Of a DNA stretch of 10,441 bases, positions 1 to 5,472 are shown piece after piece; the first letter of the stretch is position 1, and every line of letters starts with the position of its first letter. The position numbers were made by a program, and so were the translations under genes. Under the pieces are notes generated by a model that worked only from the letters and a program-made list of their open reading frames with translations, did no database searches and had not been told where the DNA came from. This DNA is from CAZIWW01 sp964543275. GTDB lineage: Bacteria; Patescibacteriota; Minisyncoccia; Moranbacterales; UBA11712. The stretch covers positions 1 through 10,441 of the forward strand of contig CAZIWW010000027.1 of the NCBI GenBank assembly GCA_964543275.1, written 5' to 3'.

Positions 1-23
1 ACCCGCTCTTTTACGCTATGTAT

Positions 24-52
24 ATTGTAACACAAAATAGGATTTTAGGCAA
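24..52 (-). promoter_or_regulatory. Leftward sigma70-like promoter leaving the window
   Basis: Read on the minus strand there is a -35 box TTGCCT (52-47), a 17-nt spacer and a -10 box TACAAT (29-24). The geometry is ideal and both boxes are close to consensus. It would drive a gene beginning left of base 1, divergent from the DUF72 gene. No part of that gene is visible, so the call rests on the boxes alone. Confidence 0.5.
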
Positions 53-68
53 CTAGACCTCGAGTCTA

Positions 69-97
69 TTCATTATCAAGCTAAAATATATTAAAAT
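69..97 (+). promoter_or_regulatory. Weak candidate promoter for the DUF72 gene
   Basis: A -10-like TAAAAT (92-97) lies 17 nt after a poor -35 (TTCATT, 69-74). It would give a leader of roughly 60 nt. That leader holds a small hairpin, GACGC (109-113) with GCGTC (131-135). The region is AT-rich, so chance matches are likely. Confidence 0.25.
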
Positions 98-161
98 ATC
101 TCAACAGAGACGCAGAGATGACACGGCAGGGCGTCCCCATTAAAAACTAAACATTATAACT

Positions 162-929
162 ATGCCCCAGACCAAAATTCTCATCGGCACTAGCGGGTGG
201 AATTATAATGATTGGAAAGAAGCCTTCTATCCCGAAGATGTAAAATCAAAAGACTACCTTAAATTCTACGCCAAGCATTTTCCGACCACCGAAGTCAACT
301 ATTCCTTCTATCGCCTCCCCCGCCCAAAGACTTATCAAAACTGGCGCCAGCAAACCCCGGCCGATTTTTGTTTTGCCGTCAAGGCCAGCCGCTTCATCAC
401 TCACATTAAAAGACTTAAAGATATCCGTCAGCCGTGGAATACTTTCATAAAGAACGCGCTAAACCTCAAGAAAAAACTGGGACCCATCCTTTTTCAATTT
501 CCGCCTAACTTTAAAGCCAGCGAAGAAAATATAAAGAGATTGGAAAATTTGCTGAAAATTACCTCCCGCAGAAAAAAACTGGAAACCGCTTTTGAATTCC
601 GCCACGTTTCCTGGCTGGATGAAAAAATTTACAGCCTGCTAAGAAAATATAACGCCGCCTGGGTTATCGCCGACTCGCCGACTTACCCCAAAGCAGAAAT
701 CATCACGGCTGACTTTGTTTACGTCCGAATGCACGGATCAAAAATTTTATTCAGTTCCAGATACACCGACAAAGAACTAAAAACTCTGGCCCGAAAAATC
801 AAAAAATGGAACCGGAAAGCGAAGAAGATTTACGTTTACTTTAATAACGACGTTCGCGGATACGCGGTGGAGAATGCCAAGAAACTAGCGGAATTATTAA
901 GCCAGCAAACTCCAAAAATTAGAAAATAA
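162..929 (+). CDS. DUF72 (YecE-like) TIM-barrel protein
   Basis: This is a full-length member of the DUF72 family (255 aa; family members are usually about 230-290 aa). The biochemical role of the family is unsettled, so none is asserted here; it is expected to be a soluble cytoplasmic barrel. Family blocks appear in order: GTSGWNY at residues 9-15, EVNYSFY at 44-50, FAVKASRFITH at 71-81, LFQFPPNF at 110-117, FEFRHVSW at 144-151, VYVRMHG at 186-192 and YVYFNND at 224-230 followed by an NA pair at 238-239. All conserved polar residues of these blocks are intact. The ATG at 162 places the first motif at the normal distance from the N-terminus. It has no Shine-Dalgarno, only an A-rich leader. 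The gene stands alone: the next gene is 287 nt away on the opposite strand. Confidence 0.93.
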   Translation: MPQTKILIGTSGWNYNDWKEAFYPEDVKSKDYLKFYAKHFPTTEVNYSFYRLPRPKTYQNWRQQTPADFCFAVKASRFITHIKRLKDIRQPWNTFIKNALNLKKKLGPILFQFPPNFKASEENIKRLENLLKITSRRKKLETAFEFRHVSWLDEKIYSLLRKYNAAWVIADSPTYPKAEIITADFVYVRMHGSKILFSSRYTDKELKTLARKIKKWNRKAKKIYVYFNNDVRGYAVENAKKLAELLSQQTPKIRK

Positions 930-1216
930 TTTACTACATATTTATTGCGATCGCAAGATTTGTGTAGCAATGAAAATAAACATAGAAAAATCGTGGTAGC
1001 CCCTGAAAGAAATTAGAAATTTTATTGGAATCTCATCTTGCGCTAAGCTATGAAAACAATAACCAGGATTAAAACAATAATAATTTTAAAAAAATTTTTA
1101 ACATAGACTTCTTGATATAATTACACACTGGGACAAATAAATCTTACAAGATTTAACAAAAAGACACCCGATGCCTTAGAAAGCGCTGGGCGCCTAAAGT
1201 CACATAAAAAAGCCGA
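930..1216. other. Intergenic region between convergent genes, no gene called
   Basis: This 287-nt AT-rich gap separates the 3' ends of the DUF72 gene and xseB. Visible structures are a perfect 12-nt palindrome TTGCGATCGCAA (945-956) inside a looser inverted repeat (CTACA at 934-938 with TGTAG at 962-966), a TATAAT hexamer on the plus strand at 1116-1121 without a good -35, and a hairpin AAATCTT-AC-AAGATTT (1139-1154). Two tiny ATG frames (8 and 18 codons, starting at 969 and 1050) have no support. No convincing U-tract terminator was found for either gene, although a T6 run follows the xseB stop on the minus strand. Confidence 0.5.
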
Positions 1217-1438
1217 CTAATTATTATTCGCTTCTGTCTCTTCCTTTAATTCTTTCTTTACTTCCTCAAATTCGTTCTCCACTTTTTTGAGCCGCTCCTT
1301 GCTGACTTTAATAAGCTTGACTCCTTCCTTAACTTTCTCCAAGCCCTTCTCCACGTCAACTTCCCGCTGGTTCTCAAACCAGCCGACAATCTCTTCCAGT
1401 TTTTTCAGCGCTTGGGTTAAATTGATTTCTTTTGTCAT
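1217..1438 (-). CDS. xseB: Exodeoxyribonuclease VII small subunit
   Basis: XseB is the small non-catalytic subunit of exonuclease VII. It binds in several copies to the coiled-coil part of XseA, and the complex degrades single-stranded DNA to oligonucleotides in the cytoplasm. The product is 73 aa, a normal size, and consists of a helical hairpin with the family pattern: LTQALKKLEEIV near residues 7-18, an aromatic-acidic middle, and an EGVKLIKVSKERLKKVE helix at about residues 38-54. The C-terminus is a charged, glutamate- and asparagine-rich tail. It is the last gene of the minus-strand operon. A palindromic repeat separates it from xseA, and its ATG lies 12 nt after that repeat. The only possible Shine-Dalgarno is a weak AGAAG. 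Confidence 0.9.
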   Translation of the reverse strand: MTKEINLTQALKKLEEIVGWFENQREVDVEKGLEKVKEGVKLIKVSKERLKKVENEFEEVKKELKEETEANNN

Positions 1439-1450
1439 GCTTTTCTTCTA

Positions 1451-1492
1451 CCTAATATCCAATGTTAGGAAATTCCCAGCATTGGATGTTAG
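1451..1492 (-). repeat. Dispersed palindromic repeat, copy 1 (xseA-xseB junction)
   Basis: This 42-nt imperfect palindrome has a left arm AATATCCAATGTT (1454-1466) and a right arm AGCATTGGATGTT (1478-1490) around an AGGAAATTCCC centre. Each arm is itself nearly self-complementary (5 nt, 3 nt centre, 5 nt). It matches the reverse complement of 5422-5463 at about 36 of 41 positions with one 1-nt gap. The xseA stop codon (1491-1489) lies inside the outer arm. On the coding strand the repeat ends in TTAGG, 12 nt before the xseB ATG. It could form a stable RNA hairpin between the two cistrons. Confidence 0.85.
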
Positions 1493-2919
1493 ATTCCGGG
1501 TTTAATTTCTGCAATTTTTGATCTGATATCCCCGTCCGAGACCTTTATGTTTATGTCATCTCCCACTTTAACGCTCTTCACGCTTCTGATAATCCTCCCT
1601 CCTAGGCTTACCAAGCTGTAGCCCAAACGTAATTGTCTTTCGGGATTGTTCAGCTTAAGTTTGCTTTCAGCGATCTCCACTTTTTCCTCGACGACAGTGA
1701 TCCAGCGCCTAAAGACAGAAAATATATTTTTGGAGAAATCTTTTAACCTACCGCAATTATATTTAATCGCCTGCCCAATTTTTTCAAACTCGCGATGAAG
1801 GGCTTGCTTTGCTTGCTCAAATCTTTCTAACATCCTAGCTAAGTTTGATAACAATTGCTGCTCCATCTGGTCAACTTTGTAAGTCGCCCCGTCCCACTCT
1901 TTTGTAATTTCAATAGCCGCCGCTGTCGGAGTTGAAACCATCTTGTCCGCCGCGAGCGCCGTGAGAGGAGTATCTTTTTCATGGCCCACGCCGCAAAGAA
2001 TTGGAATTTTTGAACCGGCAATCTCCCGTACCAGAGATTCTGTGTTAAACGCTTGAAGACTTTCCAAGCTTCCCCCGCCGCGGACTACAACCAGCACATC
2101 CAAATCAGGCATATTTTTATTAAACCACAGCACAGCCTCAATTAAATCAAAAACGGCTTGCTTGCCTTCGACTCGAGAATCGCAAAATTTTACCTTGAAT
2201 CCGTAACTTCCCAGATTGGATGTAAAATCCCCGATGGCTGCTCCTAGATGAGAGGTTATTAAACCTATTTTATGAGAAAACTTGGGAATCGGTTTTTTTC
2301 TCTCCAGCGCGAACAGTCCTTCTTTTTCCAATTTAGCTTTAAGCTCATCGTAGGCTTTCTTAAGCACTCCCTCGCCGACCAACTCAATGAGTTTAGTTTG
2401 AAAAGACAGTCTCCCCGAAGGCTTAAACACGCTGGGGTGGCCCCAGACAACAATTTCCATTCCTTCCTCAAGAGAGACGCCGCTTATCCCGTAATCCGAC
2501 TGCCACATAAAACAATTAATCAGGCTCTCGCCCTTCTTATCTTTAATCCCAAAAAATACATAATTACCTCTCTTGTCTATACTGCTCACCTCGCCCTTTA
2601 CCCTTGCTTCAAAATCAAGCAAGTTTTCGTTAAGCCAATCCAGATACTCGCTGACTTCATAAATTTTCTCTTCTTTTTCCGCTTCCTCAACCAAATCTTC
2701 AGTTTCTCCTTGAACCATGGCTAGAATTTCCTCGCCGTATCTGGCGAATTTCTTTTCCTTTATGCCCTTTACCTCCAGCAACTCTTCCTTGGTCCGCGGC
2801 TCCCTTTTAGCTATTTCTTCAATAGATCGATACGGCAAAACTCGAAAAGGCTCAACACCTTCTTTTCTAGCAGTCTTCGTTTGCCAATCTTTCAGTTTCT
2901 CAAAGAGAATTTTATTCAT
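1489..2919 (-). CDS. xseA: Exodeoxyribonuclease VII large subunit with N-terminal HRDC domain
   Basis: This is the catalytic subunit of exonuclease VII (476 aa), which cuts single-stranded DNA processively from either end. Residues 1-72 look like an HRDC helical domain, as in RecQ and RNase D: LF-LKDWQ at the start, then IAKREPRTKEELLEVKGI (35-53) and K--RYG--IL. The OB-fold follows at about 86-180. The catalytic core carries GLITSHLGAAIGDF (219-232), the RGGGS block (280-284), GVGHEKD (310-316) and TPTAAA (330-335). A shortened coiled coil follows at about 345-425, then the C-terminal RLGYSLV segment (431-437). Classical XseA starts directly with the OB-fold, so the HRDC part is an addition. 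Its ATG overlaps the stop of the upstream CDF gene (ATGA), which suggests translational coupling. The stop codon lies in a palindromic repeat. Confidence 0.93.
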   Translation of the reverse strand: MNKILFEKLKDWQTKTARKEGVEPFRVLPYRSIEEIAKREPRTKEELLEVKGIKEKKFARYGEEILAMVQGETEDLVEEAEKEEKIYEVSEYLDWLNENLLDFEARVKGEVSSIDKRGNYVFFGIKDKKGESLINCFMWQSDYGISGVSLEEGMEIVVWGHPSVFKPSGRLSFQTKLIELVGEGVLKKAYDELKAKLEKEGLFALERKKPIPKFSHKIGLITSHLGAAIGDFTSNLGSYGFKVKFCDSRVEGKQAVFDLIEAVLWFNKNMPDLDVLVVVRGGGSLESLQAFNTESLVREIAGSKIPILCGVGHEKDTPLTALAADKMVSTPTAAAIEITKEWDGATYKVDQMEQQLLSNLARMLERFEQAKQALHREFEKIGQAIKYNCGRLKDFSKNIFSVFRRWITVVEEKVEIAESKLKLNNPERQLRLGYSLVSLGGRIIRSVKSVKVGDDINIKVSDGDIRSKIAEIKPGI

Positions 2920-4160
2920 TTATTAAGCCCGCTTAAAATATCGTCCAGTCTTTCGCCGCTATCCGCCATTTCAATCTCAATCCCCTCTCTCTCCAAATTC
3001 TCCCTGGCTCTTTCAGAAATGTGACGAACAATCACCCTGTCGGCGCTTACCGATTTGGCAAACCTGACACCTCGTCCCGCTTCTTCGGAAAAGTATGGAT
3101 TCTCCACTATTTCTTTCTTTACAATCTCACCCTCTTTAACATCCACTAAAAGATACCTTTTGACCCCGAACTCGCTGAGAGAAATTCTTTCTCCCGTTTC
3201 GTCGAGAGGAATAATAATTCTTCGGCCCTCTTTGGACGGACCCAGAAGCTTAAAGCCTTCTCGGCGATATCGGAAGCGTCCCCAGGAACGAGGTCTGACG
3301 GTGCTAGAGCTGACTTCGTGGGATTTGACCGAGAGAGTGACATAAGAAAGCTCCGCAATGCCTTCCAGCAGACGCTTTTCAAGATCTTTGAGAATGCCGT
3401 CCACTTCTTCTATTTTAGCCCTGGCGTCGCACAAAAGGTTTATCTCGGCAAAGTTAGCGGCTCCGATTTTCCTAGTCTTAATACTCTCGAAGTTAAAATT
3501 GTTATCCTTGAGAAACTTTTTAATTTTTTCTTCTAGCTCGGGATTGGACGTATCTACTAAAAATTCCAACGTTTCCCTGGTAAGTCCTACAGCTTCGTAG
3601 ATAATATAAGCTCCAACCGCGACAGCCAAAACAGCGTCAGCCAAAGGAATCCACCGAGTAAGCACTACGCCCGTTAAAACCGCCGCCGAAGAAATCACAT
3701 CGGCTCGGTCATGTTCCCCATCAGCCACTAGCACCAGAGAATTATTTTCCCCGCCGATCTTGAATTTTAGACGAGCCATAATCTCATTAAACACAACCGA
3801 GATCAGCATTACGCTCACATTAAGCAGGCTAAATTCAGCCAGGTTCTCCCGTTTTAAGATAGCTCCGCCAGCTTCAAGCAATATCCACAGCGCGCCCAAA
3901 AACAAAATTAAAACTACCACTAGACTAGCCACCGCTTCATAGCGGGCGTAACCGTAAGGATGCTTTTCATCAGCCGGCTTTTGAGAAGTTTTAATTCCCC
4001 AAAATGCCACCGCCGACGAAAATACATCCACTCCGGAATGAATTCCTTCAGCCATTACCGCCACTGAACCAGTAAAAAGACCAACCGCTAGTTTCCCCGC
4101 AGCCAATAAAAAATTAACCAAGAGTCCTAATATGGAAATAGATTTGACGTCAAGTTTCAT
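2916..4160 (-). CDS. CDF-family metal exporter with fused NifX-type (Nitro_FeMo-Co) C-terminal domain
   Basis: The product (414 aa) is an inner-membrane cation diffusion facilitator; family members export Zn2+, Fe2+, Co2+, Cd2+ or Mn2+ in exchange for protons. The membrane part spans about residues 8-195. The two metal-binding pairs are present: H41xxxD45 in TM2 and H150xxxD154 in TM5. An HxxxD/HxxxD pattern is most often seen in zinc-type members, but specificity cannot be read reliably. The cytoplasmic dimerisation domain is at about 196-285. After a basic linker, residues 312-410 match the dinitrogenase iron-molybdenum cofactor family (NifX/NafY/TM1290 type): an IIIPLD strand, a FG turn at 331-332, ENPY at 353-356 and a final GIEIEMADSGERLDDIL segment. 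No nitrogenase genes are nearby, so a role in metallocluster or metal sensing and chaperoning is more likely. Typical CDF proteins are about 300 aa. The gene heads the CDF-xseA-xseB operon. Confidence 0.9.
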   Translation of the reverse strand: MKLDVKSISILGLLVNFLLAAGKLAVGLFTGSVAVMAEGIHSGVDVFSSAVAFWGIKTSQKPADEKHPYGYARYEAVASLVVVLILFLGALWILLEAGGAILKRENLAEFSLLNVSVMLISVVFNEIMARLKFKIGGENNSLVLVADGEHDRADVISSAAVLTGVVLTRWIPLADAVLAVAVGAYIIYEAVGLTRETLEFLVDTSNPELEEKIKKFLKDNNFNFESIKTRKIGAANFAEINLLCDARAKIEEVDGILKDLEKRLLEGIAELSYVTLSVKSHEVSSSTVRPRSWGRFRYRREGFKLLGPSKEGRRIIIPLDETGERISLSEFGVKRYLLVDVKEGEIVKKEIVENPYFSEEAGRGVRFAKSVSADRVIVRHISERARENLEREGIEIEMADSGERLDDILSGLNK

Positions 4161-4166
4161 GTTTTA

Positions 4167-4195
4167 ATTATAGCATACAGGGAAAAGCATCTAAA
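4167..4195 (-). promoter_or_regulatory. Promoter of the CDF-xseA-xseB operon, probably leaderless
   Basis: On the minus strand TTTAGA (4195-4190), a 17-nt spacer and TATAAT (4172-4167) are followed by only 6 nt before the ATG at 4160. Transcription would therefore start at or next to the first codon, giving a leaderless mRNA. There is no Shine-Dalgarno, which agrees. An alternative minus-strand extended -10 (TGTTATAAT, with TATAAT at 4257-4252) could give a leader of about 85 nt. Confidence 0.6.
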
Positions 4196-4240
4196 GCCTT
4201 TACAGAGACTCCGGATGCCTAGCTGAAATAAATCCCAAAG

Positions 4241-4268
4241 TTGACAGCAATATTATAACAGCTATAAT
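4241..4268 (+). promoter_or_regulatory. Consensus sigma70-type promoter of the DUF5320 gene
   Basis: A perfect -35 TTGACA (4241-4246), a 16-nt spacer and a perfect -10 TATAAT (4263-4268) form the strongest promoter in the window. The expected start is near 4275, giving a leader of about 57 nt that ends in a strong Shine-Dalgarno. It is divergent from the CDF promoter, with about 45 nt between the two -35 boxes. Confidence 0.8.
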
Positions 4269-4286
4269 GAATATATATTCATAATA
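4263..4286. promoter_or_regulatory. Operator-like dyad over the DUF5320 -10 box and start site
   Basis: ATGAATATATATTCAT (4267-4282) is a perfect 16-nt palindrome. With one mismatched pair the symmetry extends to TAT and ATA on the outside. It overlaps the -10 box and the predicted transcription start, where a bound repressor would block initiation. The TGAAT-N4-ATTCA form recalls metal-sensing ArsR/SmtB-type sites, but AT-rich palindromes are common and no such regulator gene is in the window. Confidence 0.45.
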
Positions 4287-4317
4287 TCAATCTTATGCCA
4301 AAAGTCAAATCAAAGAG

Positions 4318-4327
4318 AGGGGGTGAT
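4318..4327 (+). promoter_or_regulatory. Strong Shine-Dalgarno deciding the DUF5320 start
   Basis: AGGGGGTGAT differs from the extended anti-16S complement AGGAGGTGAT by one base. It is well spaced for the ATG at 4332. An in-frame GTG at 4323 lies inside this sequence and therefore cannot be the start. Confidence 0.8.
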
Positions 4328-4331
4328 AAAT

Positions 4332-4583
4332 ATGCCGATGCGCGATAGAACAGGTCCTCGCGGGATGGGTCCCGGAACCGGACGAGGTTTCGGTCCCTGT
4401 GGATTCGGGCTTGGTTGGAGGAGAAGATACGGTTACGGCCGCGGGATGGGACGCTACTTCGGGTGGAGATGGCCTCAAGCTCCAAGCGACCAGCAAAAGG
4501 CTCTGGAAGACTACACTCGAGCTTTACAGGAAGAACTTGAGGATGTCAAGAAAGAACTCCAAGAGCTGAAAACCAAGAAGTAA
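4332..4583 (+). CDS. DUF5320 small Gly/Arg-rich protein
   Basis: This 83-aa protein has the recognisable DUF5320 layout. An N-terminal MPMRDRTGPRGMGPGTGRG stretch is followed by a glycine-, arginine- and aromatic-rich segment with one cysteine (C23), then a C-terminal coiled coil (about residues 50-83, rich in E, L and K). The function of the family is unknown. Its members commonly sit beside NifX-type proteins, MinD-like ATPases with ferredoxin domains and DUF134 genes. Here the neighbours are a CDF-NifX fusion (divergent) and DUF134 (downstream), which fits that pattern. The start is fixed by the strong Shine-Dalgarno. The consensus promoter and this ribosome site suggest high expression when not repressed. 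Confidence 0.82.
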   Translation: MPMRDRTGPRGMGPGTGRGFGPCGFGLGWRRRYGYGRGMGRYFGWRWPQAPSDQQKALEDYTRALQEELEDVKKELQELKTKK

Positions 4584-4597
4584 GCGCGTACCTAATG

Positions 4598-4647
4598 TCC
4601 GCGATTAAGAGATCCGATCTCCATTGTGGAGATTGGATCTCCGCGGA
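4598..4647. repeat. Nested palindrome between DUF5320 and DUF134
   Basis: Inner arms GAGATCCGATCTCC (4609-4622) and GGAGATTGGATCTC (4628-4641) face each other across ATTGT. They are enclosed by a second pair, TCCGCG (4598-4603) with CGCGGA (4642-4647). Each inner arm contains its own palindrome (GAGAT, 3 nt, ATCTC). It begins 14 nt after the DUF5320 stop and ends just before the DUF134 promoter. It has no T-tract, so it may protect or process the DUF5320 3' end rather than act as a classical terminator. Confidence 0.75.
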
Positions 4648-4656
4648 TGCAAAAAC

Positions 4657-4685
4657 TTAACAACATAAACAGTTAGTATTATAAT
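4657..4685 (+). promoter_or_regulatory. Promoter of the DUF134 gene
   Basis: TTAACA (4657-4662) and TATAAT (4680-4685) are separated by 17 nt, each at or one base from consensus. The predicted start is near 4692, giving a leader of only about 15 nt with no Shine-Dalgarno before the ATG at 4707. Confidence 0.65.
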
Positions 4686-4706
4686 AATTAAGCAGTTGTT
4701 TTTTCT

Positions 4707-4982
4707 ATGACCAGACCTAAAGTTAACCGCTATCTGCGCTTTAGGCCAAACATATTCTATTTTAAGCCTCAAGGAGTCCCCTTGAGAACGTTAAGTGAGG
4801 TAACCTTGGAAAAGGACGAGCTTGAAGCCTTGAAGCTTCACGACATTGATGAACTAGAACAAACCGAAGCAGCCAGAAAAATGAAAATTTCCCAATCAAC
4901 TTTCGCCAGAACCTTAGACAACGCCTACAAAAAAATCGCCCAGGCGATTATTAACGGCAAAGCGATAAGAATTAATAAGTAA
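4707..4982 (+). CDS. DUF134 family helix-turn-helix protein
   Basis: The product (91 aa) matches DUF134 along its whole length, and it is probably a DNA-binding regulator. The N-terminal RPKVNRYLRFRPNIFYFKPQGVPL region is followed by the DELEALKLHDIDELEQTEAA segment (37-56) and a helix-turn-helix, MKISQSTFARTLDNAYKKIAQAI (59-81), resembling sigma70 region 4. It ends with the family's NGKAIRI. Many homologues have cysteines near the N-terminus that could bind metal. This copy has none, so direct metal sensing through cysteine is unlikely here. Its targets may be the DUF5320 or redox genes beside it, which is inference from position. Confidence 0.88.
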   Translation: MTRPKVNRYLRFRPNIFYFKPQGVPLRTLSEVTLEKDELEALKLHDIDELEQTEAARKMKISQSTFARTLDNAYKKIAQAIINGKAIRINK

Positions 4983-5033
4983 TCCAGTAAAATGCATATT
5001 TTAATTGGCGAAGCGCCTAAAGCAAAACAATAC

Positions 5034-5055
5034 ATTTTAGAGATATTTTAGAGAT
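5034..5055 (+). repeat. Tandem duplication of an 11-mer
   Basis: ATTTTAGAGAT occurs twice without a gap (5034-5044 and 5045-5055). The second unit runs into the left arm of the palindrome at 5047-5088. It may mark slippage or an end of an inserted element. Confidence 0.7.
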
Positions 5056-5088
5056 CGAACCTCACTTAGGCGAGGTTTGACCTCTAAA
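5047..5088 (+). repeat. 42-nt palindrome upstream of the thioredoxin-like gene
   Basis: TTTAGAG (5047-5053) pairs with CTCTAAA (5082-5088), and AACCTC (5058-5063) pairs with GAGGTT (5072-5077). In RNA it would give a stem of about 17 pairs with an A-C mismatch, a G-U pair and a small loop. The right arm GAGGTTTGACCTC (5072-5084) is itself palindromic. It ends 10 nt before the ATG at 5099, so a folded hairpin would sit against the ribosome-binding region, which lacks a Shine-Dalgarno. Confidence 0.8.
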
Positions 5089-5098
5089 GCTTAATTCT

Positions 5099-5371
5099 AT
5101 GAAAGTCCTCAAAATCGGCGCCGTGTGGTGCTCGGGATGCCTGGTGATGAAACCGCTCTGGGAAAAAATTGAAAAAGAGCATCCATGGTTGAAAACAGAA
5201 TATTTTGATTACGACCAAGATAAAGAAAAAATTAAGGAATATAACATCGAAAGCGGCCGACTCCCAACCTTCATCTTTTTGGACAAGAACAATAGAGAAT
5301 TTCTTAGAAAAAGCGGCGAAATATCCAAGGAAGACTTAACTAAAATTATTTTGGAAAATAAAGACAAGTGA
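5099..5371 (+). CDS. Small thioredoxin-like protein
   Basis: This 90-aa thioredoxin-fold protein has no signal peptide and should act in the cytoplasm as a thiol-disulfide reductant or exchange partner. The first strand (VLKIGAVW) leads into the active site WCSGC (C11 and C14). The cis-proline loop is LPTF (P56), followed by the usual IFLD strand and a C-terminal helix. It lacks the first helix and strand of a standard thioredoxin of about 105 aa. The CSGC active site differs from the classical CGPC, so its redox potential and partner may differ. It may be read from the DUF134 promoter (gap 116 nt), and the gap carries a palindrome. A plausible partner is the cytoplasmic face of the DsbD-like protein encoded next. 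Confidence 0.85.
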   Translation: MKVLKIGAVWCSGCLVMKPLWEKIEKEHPWLKTEYFDYDQDKEKIKEYNIESGRLPTFIFLDKNNREFLRKSGEISKEDLTKIILENKDK

Positions 5372-5421
5372 GAGGTCGCAGAGTTTTCACCACGACACAA
5401 ATAAGCTAAAAAGTACTTTCT

Positions 5422-5463
5422 CAACATCTAATGCTGGGAAGTTCCCAACATTTGGATGTTAGG
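5422..5463 (+). repeat. Dispersed palindromic repeat, copy 2 (before the DsbD-like gene)
   Basis: The arms AACATCTAATGCT (5423-5435) and AACATTTGGATGTT (5447-5460) flank GGGAAGTTCCC, a perfect inverted core. It is the same repeat as at 1451-1492, in the same orientation relative to the downstream gene. It ends in TTAGG, 9 nt before the ATG at 5473. No other Shine-Dalgarno is seen, so the AGGT at the repeat edge may serve as one. Confidence 0.85.
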
Positions 5464-5472
5464 TAACTCCCT

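Noticed and set aside
2272..2724. Open frame of 150 codons on the plus strand inside xseA
   Set aside because: It lies entirely antisense to a well-conserved catalytic domain and its translation has no recognisable motif.
2916..4160. The NifX-type domain as evidence of nitrogen fixation
   Set aside because: No nif structural or assembly genes are present, and the domain family also occurs in non-fixing organisms.
4323..4331. GTG at 4323 as the start of the DUF5320 protein
   Set aside because: The codon lies inside the Shine-Dalgarno sequence, and the ATG at 4332 gives the usual family N-terminus.
1451..5463. The palindromic repeats as a CRISPR array or integron attC sites
   Set aside because: There are no regularly spaced direct repeats with spacers, no cas or integrase genes, and no attC-type RYYYAAC/GTTRRRY core pairs. 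The copies are about 4 kb apart.
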